Source of the DNA: Fusobacterium sp. JB019
GTDB lineage: Bacteria; Fusobacteriota; Fusobacteriia; Fusobacteriales; Fusobacteriaceae
Reading direction: 5' to 3'
Assembly (NCBI GenBank): GCA_030673965.1
Contig: JAUTCN010000006.1
Location: 43,680-107,679 of the forward strand
DNA length: 64,000 nucleotides
The notes under the pieces are model-generated. The model worked only from the letters and a program-made list of their open reading frames with translations. It made no database searches and was not told where the DNA came from. Each line of letters starts with the position of its first letter. Positions within the stretch are counted from its first letter, which is position 1. Positions 25,900 to 34,902 of the stretch are shown piece after piece. Made by a program: the position numbers and the translations under genes.

Positions 25900-26676
25900 A
25901 TGAAAGCTGTAATACTTGCAGGGGGATATGGTACAAGATTAAGTGAAGCTACAAATTTAATTCCAAAACCAATGGTAGAAATAGGAGGAAAACCAATATT
26001 ATGGCATATAATGAAGAGTTATTCTCATTATGGGATTAATGAATTTGTTATTTGTTGTGGATATAAGGGGTATGTAATTAAAGAATTTTTTGCTAATTAT
26101 TTTTTACATATGAGTGATGTGACTTTTGATTTGAAAAATAACAGTATGGAGGTTCATAATTCTCATGCTGAAAATTGGAAAGTAACACTTGTAGATACAG
26201 GCCTTGATACAATGACTGGTGGAAGAATAAAAAGAATTCAAAAATATATAGGAAATGAAACTTTTTTGTTAACATATGGAGATGGAGTAATTGATTTAAA
26301 TATAGAAGATTCTATAAAGTTTCATGAAAAATCAGAAAAAGCATTAACAGTTACAGCTTATAAACCTCAAGGTAAATTTGGTTCTTTAAATATATCTGAA
26401 GATGGAAGTGTAAAATCATTTACAGAAAAACCAGCAGGAGATGGAAGTTGGGTTAATGCTGGATATTTTGTGTGTGAGCCAGAAATATTTAATTATATTC
26501 CAGATGATGACACTTGTATATTTGAGAGATCTCCTTTAGAAAATATAGCAAAGGATGGGAAAATGAATTCATTTAAACACACTGGATTTTGGAAGCCTAT
26601 GGATATTTTAAGAGACAATAAGGAACTTAATAAAATGTGGGATGAAAATAATGCTCCTTGGAAAGTTTGGGAATAG
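25900..26676 (+). CDS. rfbF: Glucose-1-phosphate cytidylyltransferase
   Basis: This 258-residue enzyme makes CDP-glucose from CTP and glucose-1-phosphate, the entry step for CDP-linked 3,6-dideoxyhexoses. It shows 'LAGGYGTRLSEATNLIPKPM' at the N-terminus, 'ENWKVTLVDTGLDTMTGGR', the metal Asp of 'TYGDGVIDL', and the C-terminal 'GFWKPMDILRDNKEL' characteristic of RfbF/DdhA. The ribosome binding site AGGGGTGA is strong. It lies 21 bases after rfbH and 2 bases before the likely start of rfbG, so the three are co-translated. Glucose-1-phosphate may come from the hexomutase further down the operon. Confidence 0.93.
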   Translation: MKAVILAGGYGTRLSEATNLIPKPMVEIGGKPILWHIMKSYSHYGINEFVICCGYKGYVIKEFFANYFLHMSDVTFDLKNNSMEVHNSHAENWKVTLVDTGLDTMTGGRIKRIQKYIGNETFLLTYGDGVIDLNIEDSIKFHEKSEKALTVTAYKPQGKFGSLNISEDGSVKSFTEKPAGDGSWVNAGYFVCEPEIFNYIPDDDTCIFERSPLENIAKDGKMNSFKHTGFWKPMDILRDNKELNKMWDENNAPWKVWE

Positions 26677-26678
26677 TG

Positions 26679-27767
26679 ATGAATATGAAAAATTTTAAAA
26701 ATATATATAAGGGAAAGAGAGTTCTAGTTACAGGGCATACTGGTTTTAAAGGTTCTTGGCTTAGCATATGGCTAAATGAACTAGGTGCAAAAGTAATAGG
26801 TTATGCACTTGATCCATATAGTGAAAAAGATAATTTTGTTTTGTCTAAAATTTCAGATAAGATTATTGATATAAGAGGAGATGTTAGAGATAAAAAACAT
26901 TTAAATAAGGTTTTTAATGAATATAAACCTGAAATAGTATTTCATTTAGCTGCTCAACCTTTAGTAAGATTATCCTATAATATTCCTGTAGAAACTTATG
27001 AGGTTAATGTTATGGGAACTATAAATATACTAGAAGAAATAAGAAAGTGTGAAGAGACTAAAGTAGGGATAATGATAACAACAGATAAATGTTATGATAA
27101 TAAAGAACAAATTTGGGGTTATAGAGAAAATGAGGCTTTTGGAGGATATGATCCATATTCTTCTTCAAAAGGAGCTTGTGAAATAGCAATATCTTCTTGG
27201 AGAAATTCTTTTATGAATCCAAAAGATTATAATAACCATAAAAAATCAATAGCAAGTGTTAGAGCAGGAAATGTTATTGGTGGTGGAGACTGGGCAAAGG
27301 ATAGAATAATACCAGATTGTATAAGAGCTATTGAAGAAAAAAAAGATATAGAGATAAGAAGTCCAAAAGCAATAAGACCTTGGGAACATGTATTGGAACC
27401 TTTAAGTGGGTATTTATTACTTGGGCAAAAAATGTTAGAAGACCCAATAAAATATTGTGAAGGTTGGAATTTTGGTCCAACTCTGGATTCTATTGTGAAT
27501 GTTTGGGAAATAGGGGAAAAAATAATAAAATATTATGGGCAAGGTAATTTAAAAGATATTTCAGATAAAAAGAATGTCCATGAAGCTAATTTATTATTAC
27601 TTGATATAACAAAATCAAGATTTAAATTAAACTGGAAACCAACATTAACTATAGATGATAGCATTAGACTAACAGTTGATTGGTATAAAAATTATAAAGA
27701 AAATAATATATATGATTTTTGTATAAAACAAATAGAAGAATTTTCTAGAATAGGAGATAAGAAATGA
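26679..27767 (+). CDS. rfbG: CDP-glucose 4,6-dehydratase
   Basis: This short-chain dehydrogenase/reductase-fold enzyme makes CDP-4-keto-6-deoxyglucose. Visible are the NAD-binding 'VLVTGHTGFKGSWLSIWL', 'HLAAQPLVRLSY', 'TTDKCYDN', the catalytic Y-S-S-S-K in 'YDPYSSSKGACE', and 'RAGNVIGGGDWAKDRIIPD', all typical of RfbG/DdhB. ATG at 26679 is preferred, with GGGAA 5 bases upstream and no overlap with rfbF. The frame is open to a TTG at 26658 without a ribosome binding site, and ATG 26685 is also possible. The stop overlaps the next start as ATGA, so translation is coupled to the thiamine-diphosphate enzyme. Confidence 0.92.
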   Translation: MNMKNFKNIYKGKRVLVTGHTGFKGSWLSIWLNELGAKVIGYALDPYSEKDNFVLSKISDKIIDIRGDVRDKKHLNKVFNEYKPEIVFHLAAQPLVRLSYNIPVETYEVNVMGTINILEEIRKCEETKVGIMITTDKCYDNKEQIWGYRENEAFGGYDPYSSSKGACEIAISSWRNSFMNPKDYNNHKKSIASVRAGNVIGGGDWAKDRIIPDCIRAIEEKKDIEIRSPKAIRPWEHVLEPLSGYLLLGQKMLEDPIKYCEGWNFGPTLDSIVNVWEIGEKIIKYYGQGNLKDISDKKNVHEANLLLLDITKSRFKLNWKPTLTIDDSIRLTVDWYKNYKENNIYDFCIKQIEEFSRIGDKK

Positions 27768-29500
27768 AAGCATCAGATTATATAGTTAAATTTTTTGAAG
27801 AAAAAAAAGTAGAAATAGTTTTTGGATATATTGGAGGAATGATTACCCATCTAGTAGATTCTATTCATAAAAATAAAAATGTAAAATTTGTTCAAACTTA
27901 TCATGAGCAGAGTGCTGCAATAGCAGCAGAAGGATATGCAAGAGAAACTCAAAATATAGGTGTAGCAATATCAACTAGTGGGCCTGGAGCTACTAATATG
28001 ATGACAGGAATTGCAAATGCTTATTTTGATTCTATTCCAGTAATATATATAACTGGACAAGTAAATACTTACGATTATAAATATAATAAACCAATTAAAC
28101 AACAAGGTTTTCAAGAAACAGATATTATCTCAATAGTAAAACCAATAACAAAATATGCAAAATTAATAGATAATTCAGAAAAATTAGTAGAAGAGTTAGA
28201 AAAGGCATATGAAATAGCAACAACAGGAAGAAAAGGTCCTGTTCTTTTGGATATACCATTAAATATTCAAAGAGCAAATATAGAATTAATTAAAAAAATA
28301 GAAATTGAAAGTAAAGATAAGATATTAGATAACTTAGATATGTTGGAAAAAACTTTGGATATAGTAAAAAATTCAAAAGCGCCTATATTATTAATTGGGG
28401 GAGGTTTTATATCTGAAAATGCAAAAGAATTGTTAGAAGAGTTTGTAAAAAAAACAGGAATTCCTGTAGTAAACTCTTTATTAGGGAAAGGATGTTTTTC
28501 TGAATTAGAAAATGAACATATGGGTTTAATTGGAAGTTATGGAAATAGATGTGCAAATATAGCCGTGTACAATTCAGACTGTTTGTTGACATTAGGGAGT
28601 AGGTTAGATTTGAGACAAACTGGAAATTTTTTAGAGAAATTTTCAGAAAATAAAAAAATAATTCATGTAGATATTGATGAAAAAGAGATGAAATATAGTA
28701 GATTAAAAAATAAAATAAATTTAAAAATCAGAGCTAAAGATTATTTAAATTATTTAAATGATAATATTTGTGATTTTAAAATTTCAGAAAGCTGGAAAAA
28801 TTATTTGAAAAATTTAAAAGAAAACTATAGTCAAGCAAAAGAAATTGAAAAGAACGTTGAAAATAAAATGCCGTATGAAATAATAGATTTAGTAAATAAA
28901 TATTCAAAAGAAGGAGATATAATTACTGCTGATATAGGTCAAAATCAAATGTGGGCAGCACAATATTTAAAAATAAAAAAAGATCAGAAATGGTACACAA
29001 GTGGTGGGTTAGCTCCTATGGGATATTCTCTTCCAGCAGCAGTAGGAGCAGCTTTTGCAAATAAAGGAAATGATGTCTTTGCAATAATGGGGGATGGCGG
29101 ATTTCATATGTCAACTCAGTCTTTAATGCTTATATCTCAGTATAATCTTCCAGTAAAAGTAATAGTTTTAAATAATAATGCATTAGGAATGATTACTCAA
29201 TTTCAAGAACTATATTTTCAAAATGTAACTGCAGGAACAACTAATTCTGGTGGATATTATGTTCCAAATTTAGAAAATATGGCTAAATCTTATAATTTGA
29301 AATATTTTAAATTAGATAAAAAAAATATGTTTGATAACATTTATTTAGACAAAATTTTTAAAATTAAAAATGCAATAATTGAAGTAATTTTAGAGGGAGA
29401 AACTCGGGTTTATCCTAAGCTAGAGTATGATTGTTCTATAGAAAATACTAGTCCTAAATTAAGCGAAGAAGAATTAAAAAAATTAAAATTTAAGAAATAA
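27764..29500 (+). CDS. Thiamine-diphosphate enzyme, YerE-like (two-carbon transfer to a CDP-keto-sugar)
   Basis: This 578-residue acetolactate-synthase-fold enzyme has the catalytic Glu48 in 'YHEQSAAIAAEGYAR' and the thiamine-diphosphate/Mg motif GD444G...NN (471-472). Its length is that of YerE. YerE of Yersinia pseudotuberculosis O:VI is a flavin- and ThDP-dependent enzyme that adds an acetyl unit from pyruvate to C4 of CDP-3,6-dideoxy-4-keto-glucose, giving the branched sugar yersiniose. Here the gene lies directly after rfbH-rfbF-rfbG, with an ATGA overlap, and is followed by a reductase, exactly the context expected for yerE. A housekeeping acetolactate synthase is unlikely: no ilvN, ilvC or ilvD is near. 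Confidence 0.8.
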   Translation: MKASDYIVKFFEEKKVEIVFGYIGGMITHLVDSIHKNKNVKFVQTYHEQSAAIAAEGYARETQNIGVAISTSGPGATNMMTGIANAYFDSIPVIYITGQVNTYDYKYNKPIKQQGFQETDIISIVKPITKYAKLIDNSEKLVEELEKAYEIATTGRKGPVLLDIPLNIQRANIELIKKIEIESKDKILDNLDMLEKTLDIVKNSKAPILLIGGGFISENAKELLEEFVKKTGIPVVNSLLGKGCFSELENEHMGLIGSYGNRCANIAVYNSDCLLTLGSRLDLRQTGNFLEKFSENKKIIHVDIDEKEMKYSRLKNKINLKIRAKDYLNYLNDNICDFKISESWKNYLKNLKENYSQAKEIEKNVENKMPYEIIDLVNKYSKEGDIITADIGQNQMWAAQYLKIKKDQKWYTSGGLAPMGYSLPAAVGAAFANKGNDVFAIMGDGGFHMSTQSLMLISQYNLPVKVIVLNNNALGMITQFQELYFQNVTAGTTNSGGYYVPNLENMAKSYNLKYFKLDKKNMFDNIYLDKIFKIKNAIIEVILEGETRVYPKLEYDCSIENTSPKLSEEELKKLKFKK

Positions 29501-29511
29501 ATGGAGATAAA

Positions 29512-30462
29512 ATGAAGAATAAGATATTAATAACAGGAGCTACAGGATTTGTAGGAGCTAATTTAGTAAGAGCTTTTTTGAAAAATAAAAGTTATGAAGT
29601 AAATATTATAACAAGAAAAAATTCTAATTTGTGGAGAATAAAACCTATTTTAGGAGATGTTAAAAATTATAAAGTTGACTTGTTAGAAAAAGAAAAATTA
29701 AAAAAAGTAATAACTGAAATTAAGCCAGATTATATAATTCATTTAGCAATTTATGGAGGAAGACCATTTGAAAATGATGATGAAAAAATTATAGCTGCTA
29801 ATTTTCAAGGAACAATAAATTTATTAGAGGCATGTAATAATATAGATTATAAAATATTTTTAAATACAGGAAGTTCATCAGAATATGGAAAAAAAAGCCA
29901 TCCAATGGAAGAGAATGAAATATGTGAGCCAATAAATATTTATGGGATAAGTAAATTAAGTGCAACTCTTTATTGTAATTATATAGCAAATAGAGATAAT
30001 AAAAATATAGGAACAATAAGACTTTTTTCTCCATTTGGGGACTATGAGGGAACAGGCAGACTTTTTCCAGATTTAATATTGAATGCGTTAGAGAATAAAA
30101 CAATTGAATTAGGGAATCCTAAAGCGGTTAGAGATTTTATATATATAGATCAAGTTATAAAAGTATATGAAAAAATAATAAATGAAAATATAAATATAAA
30201 GGGTGAAATTTTTAATTTAGGGTTTGGGGAACAACATTCTGTGGAATATTGTGCTAAAAAAGTGTTAGAATATACTAAATCAAATAGTAAATTGAAATTT
30301 GGAGCTTTAGAAGCAAGAAAATCAGATTCAAATATTTGGGTTTCAGATATGTCAAAAACTAAGAAATGGTTAAAATTGGAAATAAAATTAGATTTTGATA
30401 GCCAAATAAAAAAGGCTTGTGAATGGTTTGCGGAAAATAAAAAATTATATAATATTAAATAA
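29512..30462 (+). CDS. NAD-dependent epimerase/dehydratase, YerF-like reductase
   Basis: This is a 316-residue extended short-chain dehydrogenase. It has the Rossmann motif 'ILITGATGFVGANL', 'IIHLAIYGGRP', a serine/tyrosine pair 'TGSSSEYG' with 'INIYGISKLSATLY' (YxxxK), and 'RLFSPFGDYEGTGRLFPDLI'. Following the YerE-like gene by 11 bases, it most plausibly reduces the acetyl branch to a hydroxyethyl group, as YerF does, completing CDP-yersiniose. A 4-keto reductase or epimerase acting on another CDP-sugar cannot be excluded from sequence alone. Confidence 0.75.
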   Translation: MKNKILITGATGFVGANLVRAFLKNKSYEVNIITRKNSNLWRIKPILGDVKNYKVDLLEKEKLKKVITEIKPDYIIHLAIYGGRPFENDDEKIIAANFQGTINLLEACNNIDYKIFLNTGSSSEYGKKSHPMEENEICEPINIYGISKLSATLYCNYIANRDNKNIGTIRLFSPFGDYEGTGRLFPDLILNALENKTIELGNPKAVRDFIYIDQVIKVYEKIINENINIKGEIFNLGFGEQHSVEYCAKKVLEYTKSNSKLKFGALEARKSDSNIWVSDMSKTKKWLKLEIKLDFDSQIKKACEWFAENKKLYNIK

Positions 30463-30482
30463 GGTCTAAAAAAAGGAAAGTT

Positions 30483-31190
30483 ATGAGAAATTTGAAAGAA
30501 AGTTTTTATAAAGACTATAAATTATATTTTTATGATGAGAAATTTAAAAAATTAGGTGAAAATATAATAGATAAAGATATTAAAATAGTTAAAAAATTAA
30601 AGATAACAGACAGAAATTATGTTGTAAAAATAGAATATAATGATGAAAATTATATTTTAAAATCTCCTAGAAATGAGCATAGAAAAATTCAAAGAAAAGT
30701 TATGACTGTTTTAAAAAAAGGTGAAGCTTTGTCGACGCTTGTAAATACAAATAAGCTAATAAACCAGGGTATAGATATTTTTGCAAAGCCTTACATAGCT
30801 ATAGTAAAAAGAAAAAATAGTATGATAGTTGATTCTTATTTTGTAACAGAATGTTTTTTTGAGAAAAAAAGAAAAGGTTATAAAAAAGAAGAGATAGAAA
30901 AATGGATAAAATTAGGAGAAAAGCTTCATGAGAAGAAAATTTATCATGGGGATTTTAATCCAGCTAATATTATAGATACAGGAAAAGAAATTAAACTAAT
31001 AGATAGTCAGTGTAAGAGATATTTTTTAGGAGAATATAGAAGTAATTATGATAAATTAACTTTAGAATATAGTACATATGGTACTTTAGGAAGACAAAAT
31101 TGGTATAATAAAGATATTTGGTATTGGTTAGCTTTTAAGGTAAAAAGTAAAAGGAATGGTGGAGAAAAAGATGTTCAGGGAATTGAATAG
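30483..31190 (+). CDS. waaY: LPS core heptose(II) kinase, RfaY/WaaY family
   Basis: This 235-residue kinase-fold protein has the RfaY landmarks 'YILKSPRNEHRKIQRKVMTV' (ATP-anchoring lysine) and the catalytic loop H155-G-D-F-N-P-A-N162, then 'KLIDSQCKRY' in place of DFG. WaaY phosphorylates the inner-core heptose on the cytoplasmic face, adding negative charge that binds divalent cations. It is the second kinase-fold gene of the operon, the first being at 17034. The AAAGGAAAG ribosome binding site precedes the ATG closely. Its 3' end overlaps the next gene, a heptosyltransferase, by 20 bases, a functional pairing that supports the core-biosynthesis role. Confidence 0.82.
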   Translation: MRNLKESFYKDYKLYFYDEKFKKLGENIIDKDIKIVKKLKITDRNYVVKIEYNDENYILKSPRNEHRKIQRKVMTVLKKGEALSTLVNTNKLINQGIDIFAKPYIAIVKRKNSMIVDSYFVTECFFEKKRKGYKKEEIEKWIKLGEKLHEKKIYHGDFNPANIIDTGKEIKLIDSQCKRYFLGEYRSNYDKLTLEYSTYGTLGRQNWYNKDIWYWLAFKVKSKRNGGEKDVQGIE

Positions 31191-32256
31191 AAAATTTCAA
31201 GATTATATGAGACCTAAAAGGCTTGCTTTAGGGAAATATATTTGGGATAAAAAGAATACGGATAAAAAAATATCAGAAAATAATATAATAGAAAAAGAAG
31301 ATATAAAATCAATTTTATTTTTAAGATATGATGGAAAAATAGGGGATATGGTTATAAATACTCTTTTATTTAGAGAGATAAAAAAGAAATATCCTGATAT
31401 TAAAATAGGAGTTGTTTCTAGAGGTGGGGCAACAGAAATAATAAAAAATAATAAGAATATAGATGTGATATATAATTATTCAAAGAAAAGACCTGATATT
31501 AAAAAATTATCTAAAAAAATATCAGAAGATAAGTATGATCTATTAATAGATTTTTCAGAAAACTTGAAAGTAAACCAAATGATGTTTATAAATTTATGTA
31601 AAGCTAAATTTAATATGGGAATTAATAAAGAAAATTGGAATCTTTTTGATACTTCTTTAAAAAAAGTAGATTATAATTTTCATATTTCAAAGTTATATAA
31701 TGACATATTAGAAAAATTAGGGATATATAATGCAGATTTATCCTATGATATTTGGTTATCTGAAGAAGACAAAAAGGTAGCAGAAGTTATAAAGGGAGAG
31801 TATATAGTTTTTAATCCTTATGCTGCTAGCAAACATAGAAGTTTTAATGCAGAAAAATCTTTAGAAATTAGTAAAACTATATTAGAGAAAAGAAAAGAAA
31901 ATTTAGTATTAATTGGTACAAAAGATCATATAGAAGAATTGGAATATATAAAAGTAAAGTTAGGTGAAAGAGTTTTAATTCCTAATTTAAAAGGGATATT
32001 AGAAGTAGCAAGTGTTATAGGAAAAGCTAATCTAATAGTAACTCCAGATACTTCCATAGTTCATATAGGTGTAGCTTACGATAAAGATATATTAGGAGTA
32101 TATAGAAAAGAAAAGCCTGATAAAAATTCTATTCTTTGGGGGCCTAATTCTAAAAAGGCTAAAGTTATATTTGTAGAAGAGAATGTAAAAAAAGGTCAAG
32201 AAATAGATATAAATAAAGTTGATATAAATAAGATAAAAAAGCTATTAAAGGGGTAA
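31171..32256 (+). CDS. Glycosyltransferase family 9 (heptosyltransferase-like)
   Basis: This GT9 protein has 'SILFLRYDGKIGDMVINTLL' near residue 48, preceded by a short basic N-terminal extension. It carries 'FNPYAASKHRSF' at the start of the C-terminal domain, and 'LIVTPDTSIVHIGVAY', the family's donor-binding PDTSxxH motif. It probably adds heptose (or another activated sugar) to the core. ATG 31171 is chosen because GGTGGAG lies 6 bases upstream; ATG 31156 has no properly spaced site. It overlaps waaY and is followed 1 base after its stop by a GT4 gene. It is divergent from the minus-strand GT9 gene at 15840. Confidence 0.83.
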   Translation: MFRELNRKFQDYMRPKRLALGKYIWDKKNTDKKISENNIIEKEDIKSILFLRYDGKIGDMVINTLLFREIKKKYPDIKIGVVSRGGATEIIKNNKNIDVIYNYSKKRPDIKKLSKKISEDKYDLLIDFSENLKVNQMMFINLCKAKFNMGINKENWNLFDTSLKKVDYNFHISKLYNDILEKLGIYNADLSYDIWLSEEDKKVAEVIKGEYIVFNPYAASKHRSFNAEKSLEISKTILEKRKENLVLIGTKDHIEELEYIKVKLGERVLIPNLKGILEVASVIGKANLIVTPDTSIVHIGVAYDKDILGVYRKEKPDKNSILWGPNSKKAKVIFVEENVKKGQEIDINKVDINKIKKLLKG

Positions 32257-32257
32257 T

Positions 32258-33454
32258 ATGAAAAATTTAATAATAAGAAGTGGAAGCCTTCGTATGGGAG
32301 GGATAGAAAGAGTCTTGATGGAAATATTAAATAATATATCTAAAGAAAAATATAATATTTACTTGATTATAGAAGATGATAGTGGAAAAAATAATATATT
32401 TTTAAATCAAGTTCCAAAAGATATTCCTATTTATTTTTTAAAGTCACAGGAATTAATAGGGAAAACAGATTATCATAGAAAAAGAAAAGACTCTCTATAT
32501 CATAAATTAATGTATAACATTAATATGATGAGAGAACATAAAGTAGTTTTAAAAAACACAAAAGAAATTATAGATAATATAAAAACAAAAATAGGGAAAA
32601 TAGATGTTTTTCTAGATTATGATTGGGGAGCTAGAAGATATGTTGATAAATTAGATGTTGAAAAAAAAATTGTTTGGGTTCATTCTTCTATTCCAAAATT
32701 ATTAAAAAAAGAATCTAAGATAAAAAGATTTGGGAAAAATTTAAATAAATATGATGCGGTAGTTACAATATGTGATGAAATGAAAAAAGAAACTGAAAAC
32801 ATTTATCCTTATTTAAAAAATAAAGTTAAAAGAGTCTATAATCCTTTTAATTTTAAAAGAATTTTAGATTTAGCTAGGGATAATTCTAAATTAACAGAAG
32901 AAGAACAAGAGTTAATATCTCAAGATTATATAGTTGCGGTATCTAGATTAGATTTAGTATCAAAGGACTACAAAACTTTAATACTTGGTTATAAAGAAGC
33001 TTATAAGAAAGGAATTAAAGAAAAACTATATATTGTAGGAGATGGAACTGATAGAGATAAAATTCAAGATATTATTAATACAGTTGGATTAGAAAATCAA
33101 ATTAAACTTTTAGGCTTAAAAATTAATCCTTATATATGGATGAAAAATTCTCACTTATTTGTTCATAGTTCAAAATTTGAGGGGTTAGCAGTAGTGTTAA
33201 TAGAAGCAATGATATGCGGAAAAGTTGCAATTTCTTCTAAATGTCCAGTAGGACCATCTGAAGTTTTAAAGTATGGTAAGGTAGGTATGCTTTTTGAAGT
33301 TGGAGATTACAAAAAGTTAGGAGAAGAATTATATTTATTGCTAACTGATGATGATAAAAGAAAACAATATGAGGAAAAATTAAAAGATAGAATAGTTGAA
33401 TTTAGAAGTGATATCGTTATAACAGAATATGAAAAAATTATAGATGAAATTTAA
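32258..33454 (+). CDS. Glycosyltransferase family 4
   Basis: This 398-residue GT-B enzyme has the N-terminal 'SGSLRMGGIERVLMEIL' acceptor-side loop. Its C-terminal nucleotide-sugar domain carries 'VAVSRLDLVSKDYKTLI', 'LYIVGDGTDRDKI', and the E-x7-E motif in 'SSKFEGLAVVLIEAM', followed by 'CPVGPSEVLKYGKVGMLFEV'. The GPSE segment is common in GT4 enzymes using UDP-GlcNAc or UDP-galactose-type donors, but the donor here is not certain. It sits between the core heptosyltransferase and an acylation pair. It resembles the GT4 gene at 47933, which has the same GPSE segment. Confidence 0.85.
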   Translation: MKNLIIRSGSLRMGGIERVLMEILNNISKEKYNIYLIIEDDSGKNNIFLNQVPKDIPIYFLKSQELIGKTDYHRKRKDSLYHKLMYNINMMREHKVVLKNTKEIIDNIKTKIGKIDVFLDYDWGARRYVDKLDVEKKIVWVHSSIPKLLKKESKIKRFGKNLNKYDAVVTICDEMKKETENIYPYLKNKVKRVYNPFNFKRILDLARDNSKLTEEEQELISQDYIVAVSRLDLVSKDYKTLILGYKEAYKKGIKEKLYIVGDGTDRDKIQDIINTVGLENQIKLLGLKINPYIWMKNSHLFVHSSKFEGLAVVLIEAMICGKVAISSKCPVGPSEVLKYGKVGMLFEVGDYKKLGEELYLLLTDDDKRKQYEEKLKDRIVEFRSDIVITEYEKIIDEI

Positions 33455-33468
33455 AAAGGAGTATACTA

Positions 33469-34884
33469 ATGTTGTTTAATTCATATATATTTATTTTTGC
33501 TTTTTTTCCAATTACTTTTTTAGGTTATTTTATTTTAAATAAAATAAAAATAAAAAATAATAATAGATTAGCTAAGGTTTGGCTAATAGTTGCTTCTTTT
33601 TATTTCTATGGATTTTTTCATAAAAGCTATGTTCTCATAATATTAAGTTCAATAATTGTAAACTATACTGTTTCAAAATTAATGTTAAATAAAAAATACA
33701 AAAAATTATTTTTTATATTTGGAATAGTTTTTAATATCTTGATGATAGGATATTTTAAATATTATGATTTTTTTATAAGTAATATAAATATTTTATTTAG
33801 AAGTAATTTTAGATTATTAAAATTGATGCTTCCTTTGGGAATATCTTTTTTTACTTTTCAACAGATTTCTTATTTAATAGATAGTTATAGAGAAGATTAT
33901 AGACATAATTTTATTGATTATGCTCTATTTGTAAGCTTTTTTCCACAATTAATTGCAGGACCAATAGTTTTATCTCATGAAATGTTACCTCAATTTGAAG
34001 CTAAAGATAATAAAAGAATAAATTATAAAAATCTTTATAACGGACTTTGTTTTTTTTCAATAGGACTTATAAAAAAGACTTTTATAGCAGATTCAATATC
34101 TTCTTTTGCTGAAACGGGATTTGATCATTTAACAGTTTTGACTATGGCGGAAGCTTGGTTATCAAGTATTTCTTATACATTACAACTTTATTTTGATTTT
34201 AGTGGTTATTGTGATATGGCAATAGGAATTGCTTTAGCTTTTAATATTGTTTTGCCATTAAATTTTAATTCACCATATAAATCAAGAAATATTCAAGAAT
34301 TTTGGAGAAGATGGCATGTAACTTTAGGTAGATTTTTGGGAAGATATTTATATATTCCTCTTGGAGGAAATCGAAAAGGTCATAAGAGAACATTAATTAA
34401 TTTAGGAATAGTTTTTTTAGTTAGTGGGATATGGCATGGTGCAGGGTGGACTTTTATAATTTGGGGAATACTTCATGGAATAGCAATAATTATTGACAAA
34501 ATTTTAGATGAAAAGGATATTAAATTTAATAAATTTATTGGGATTTTCTTTACATTTAATATAGTGAATATTTTATGGGTATTTTTTAGATCTGAAAATT
34601 TAACTAAAGCAATGGTGATTATAAAATCAATGTTTGATTTTTCAACTTTTTCAAAGGGATTAACAGAAAATTTTGAAAACTATAGTGCTGGTTTTTTTCA
34701 CATGAGTATGTTAGTTAAAATAGTATTAATAGTATTAATATTAGTATTTATAGCTCCAAACTCTTTAGAAAGAATAAAATCTAAGAAAATAAATAAATTT
34801 AGATTGTATGAAATGTCTATTTATTTTGTTGTAGGGATATTATTTTTAGATAAAGTATCTAAATTTTTATATTTTAATTTTTAA
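33469..34884 (+). CDS. MBOAT-family membrane O-acyltransferase (AlgI/DltB-like)
   Basis: This polytopic membrane protein of 471 residues has the MBOAT landmarks 'LPLGISFFTFQQISYLIDSY', 'FWRRWHVTLGRFLGRYLYIPLGG' and the catalytic histidine H323 in 'SGIWHGAGWTFIIWGILHG'. AlgI/DltB-class proteins pass acetyl (or alanyl) groups across the inner membrane for transfer to exported polysaccharides. The next gene encodes a membrane-anchored SGNH-like protein, the usual partner. Together they most likely O-acetylate the O-antigen or another surface glycan in the periplasm. The ribosome binding site is AAGGAG. Confidence 0.92.
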   Translation: MLFNSYIFIFAFFPITFLGYFILNKIKIKNNNRLAKVWLIVASFYFYGFFHKSYVLIILSSIIVNYTVSKLMLNKKYKKLFFIFGIVFNILMIGYFKYYDFFISNINILFRSNFRLLKLMLPLGISFFTFQQISYLIDSYREDYRHNFIDYALFVSFFPQLIAGPIVLSHEMLPQFEAKDNKRINYKNLYNGLCFFSIGLIKKTFIADSISSFAETGFDHLTVLTMAEAWLSSISYTLQLYFDFSGYCDMAIGIALAFNIVLPLNFNSPYKSRNIQEFWRRWHVTLGRFLGRYLYIPLGGNRKGHKRTLINLGIVFLVSGIWHGAGWTFIIWGILHGIAIIIDKILDEKDIKFNKFIGIFFTFNIVNILWVFFRSENLTKAMVIIKSMFDFSTFSKGLTENFENYSAGFFHMSMLVKIVLIVLILVFIAPNSLERIKSKKINKFRLYEMSIYFVVGILFLDKVSKFLYFNF

Positions 34885-34902
34885 TAATATTGAGGAGATA
34901 TA

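Noticed and set aside
27764..29500. Housekeeping acetolactate synthase (ilvB)
   Set aside because: No small subunit or branched-chain amino acid genes are near. The gene overlaps rfbG and precedes a sugar reductase, the yerE context.
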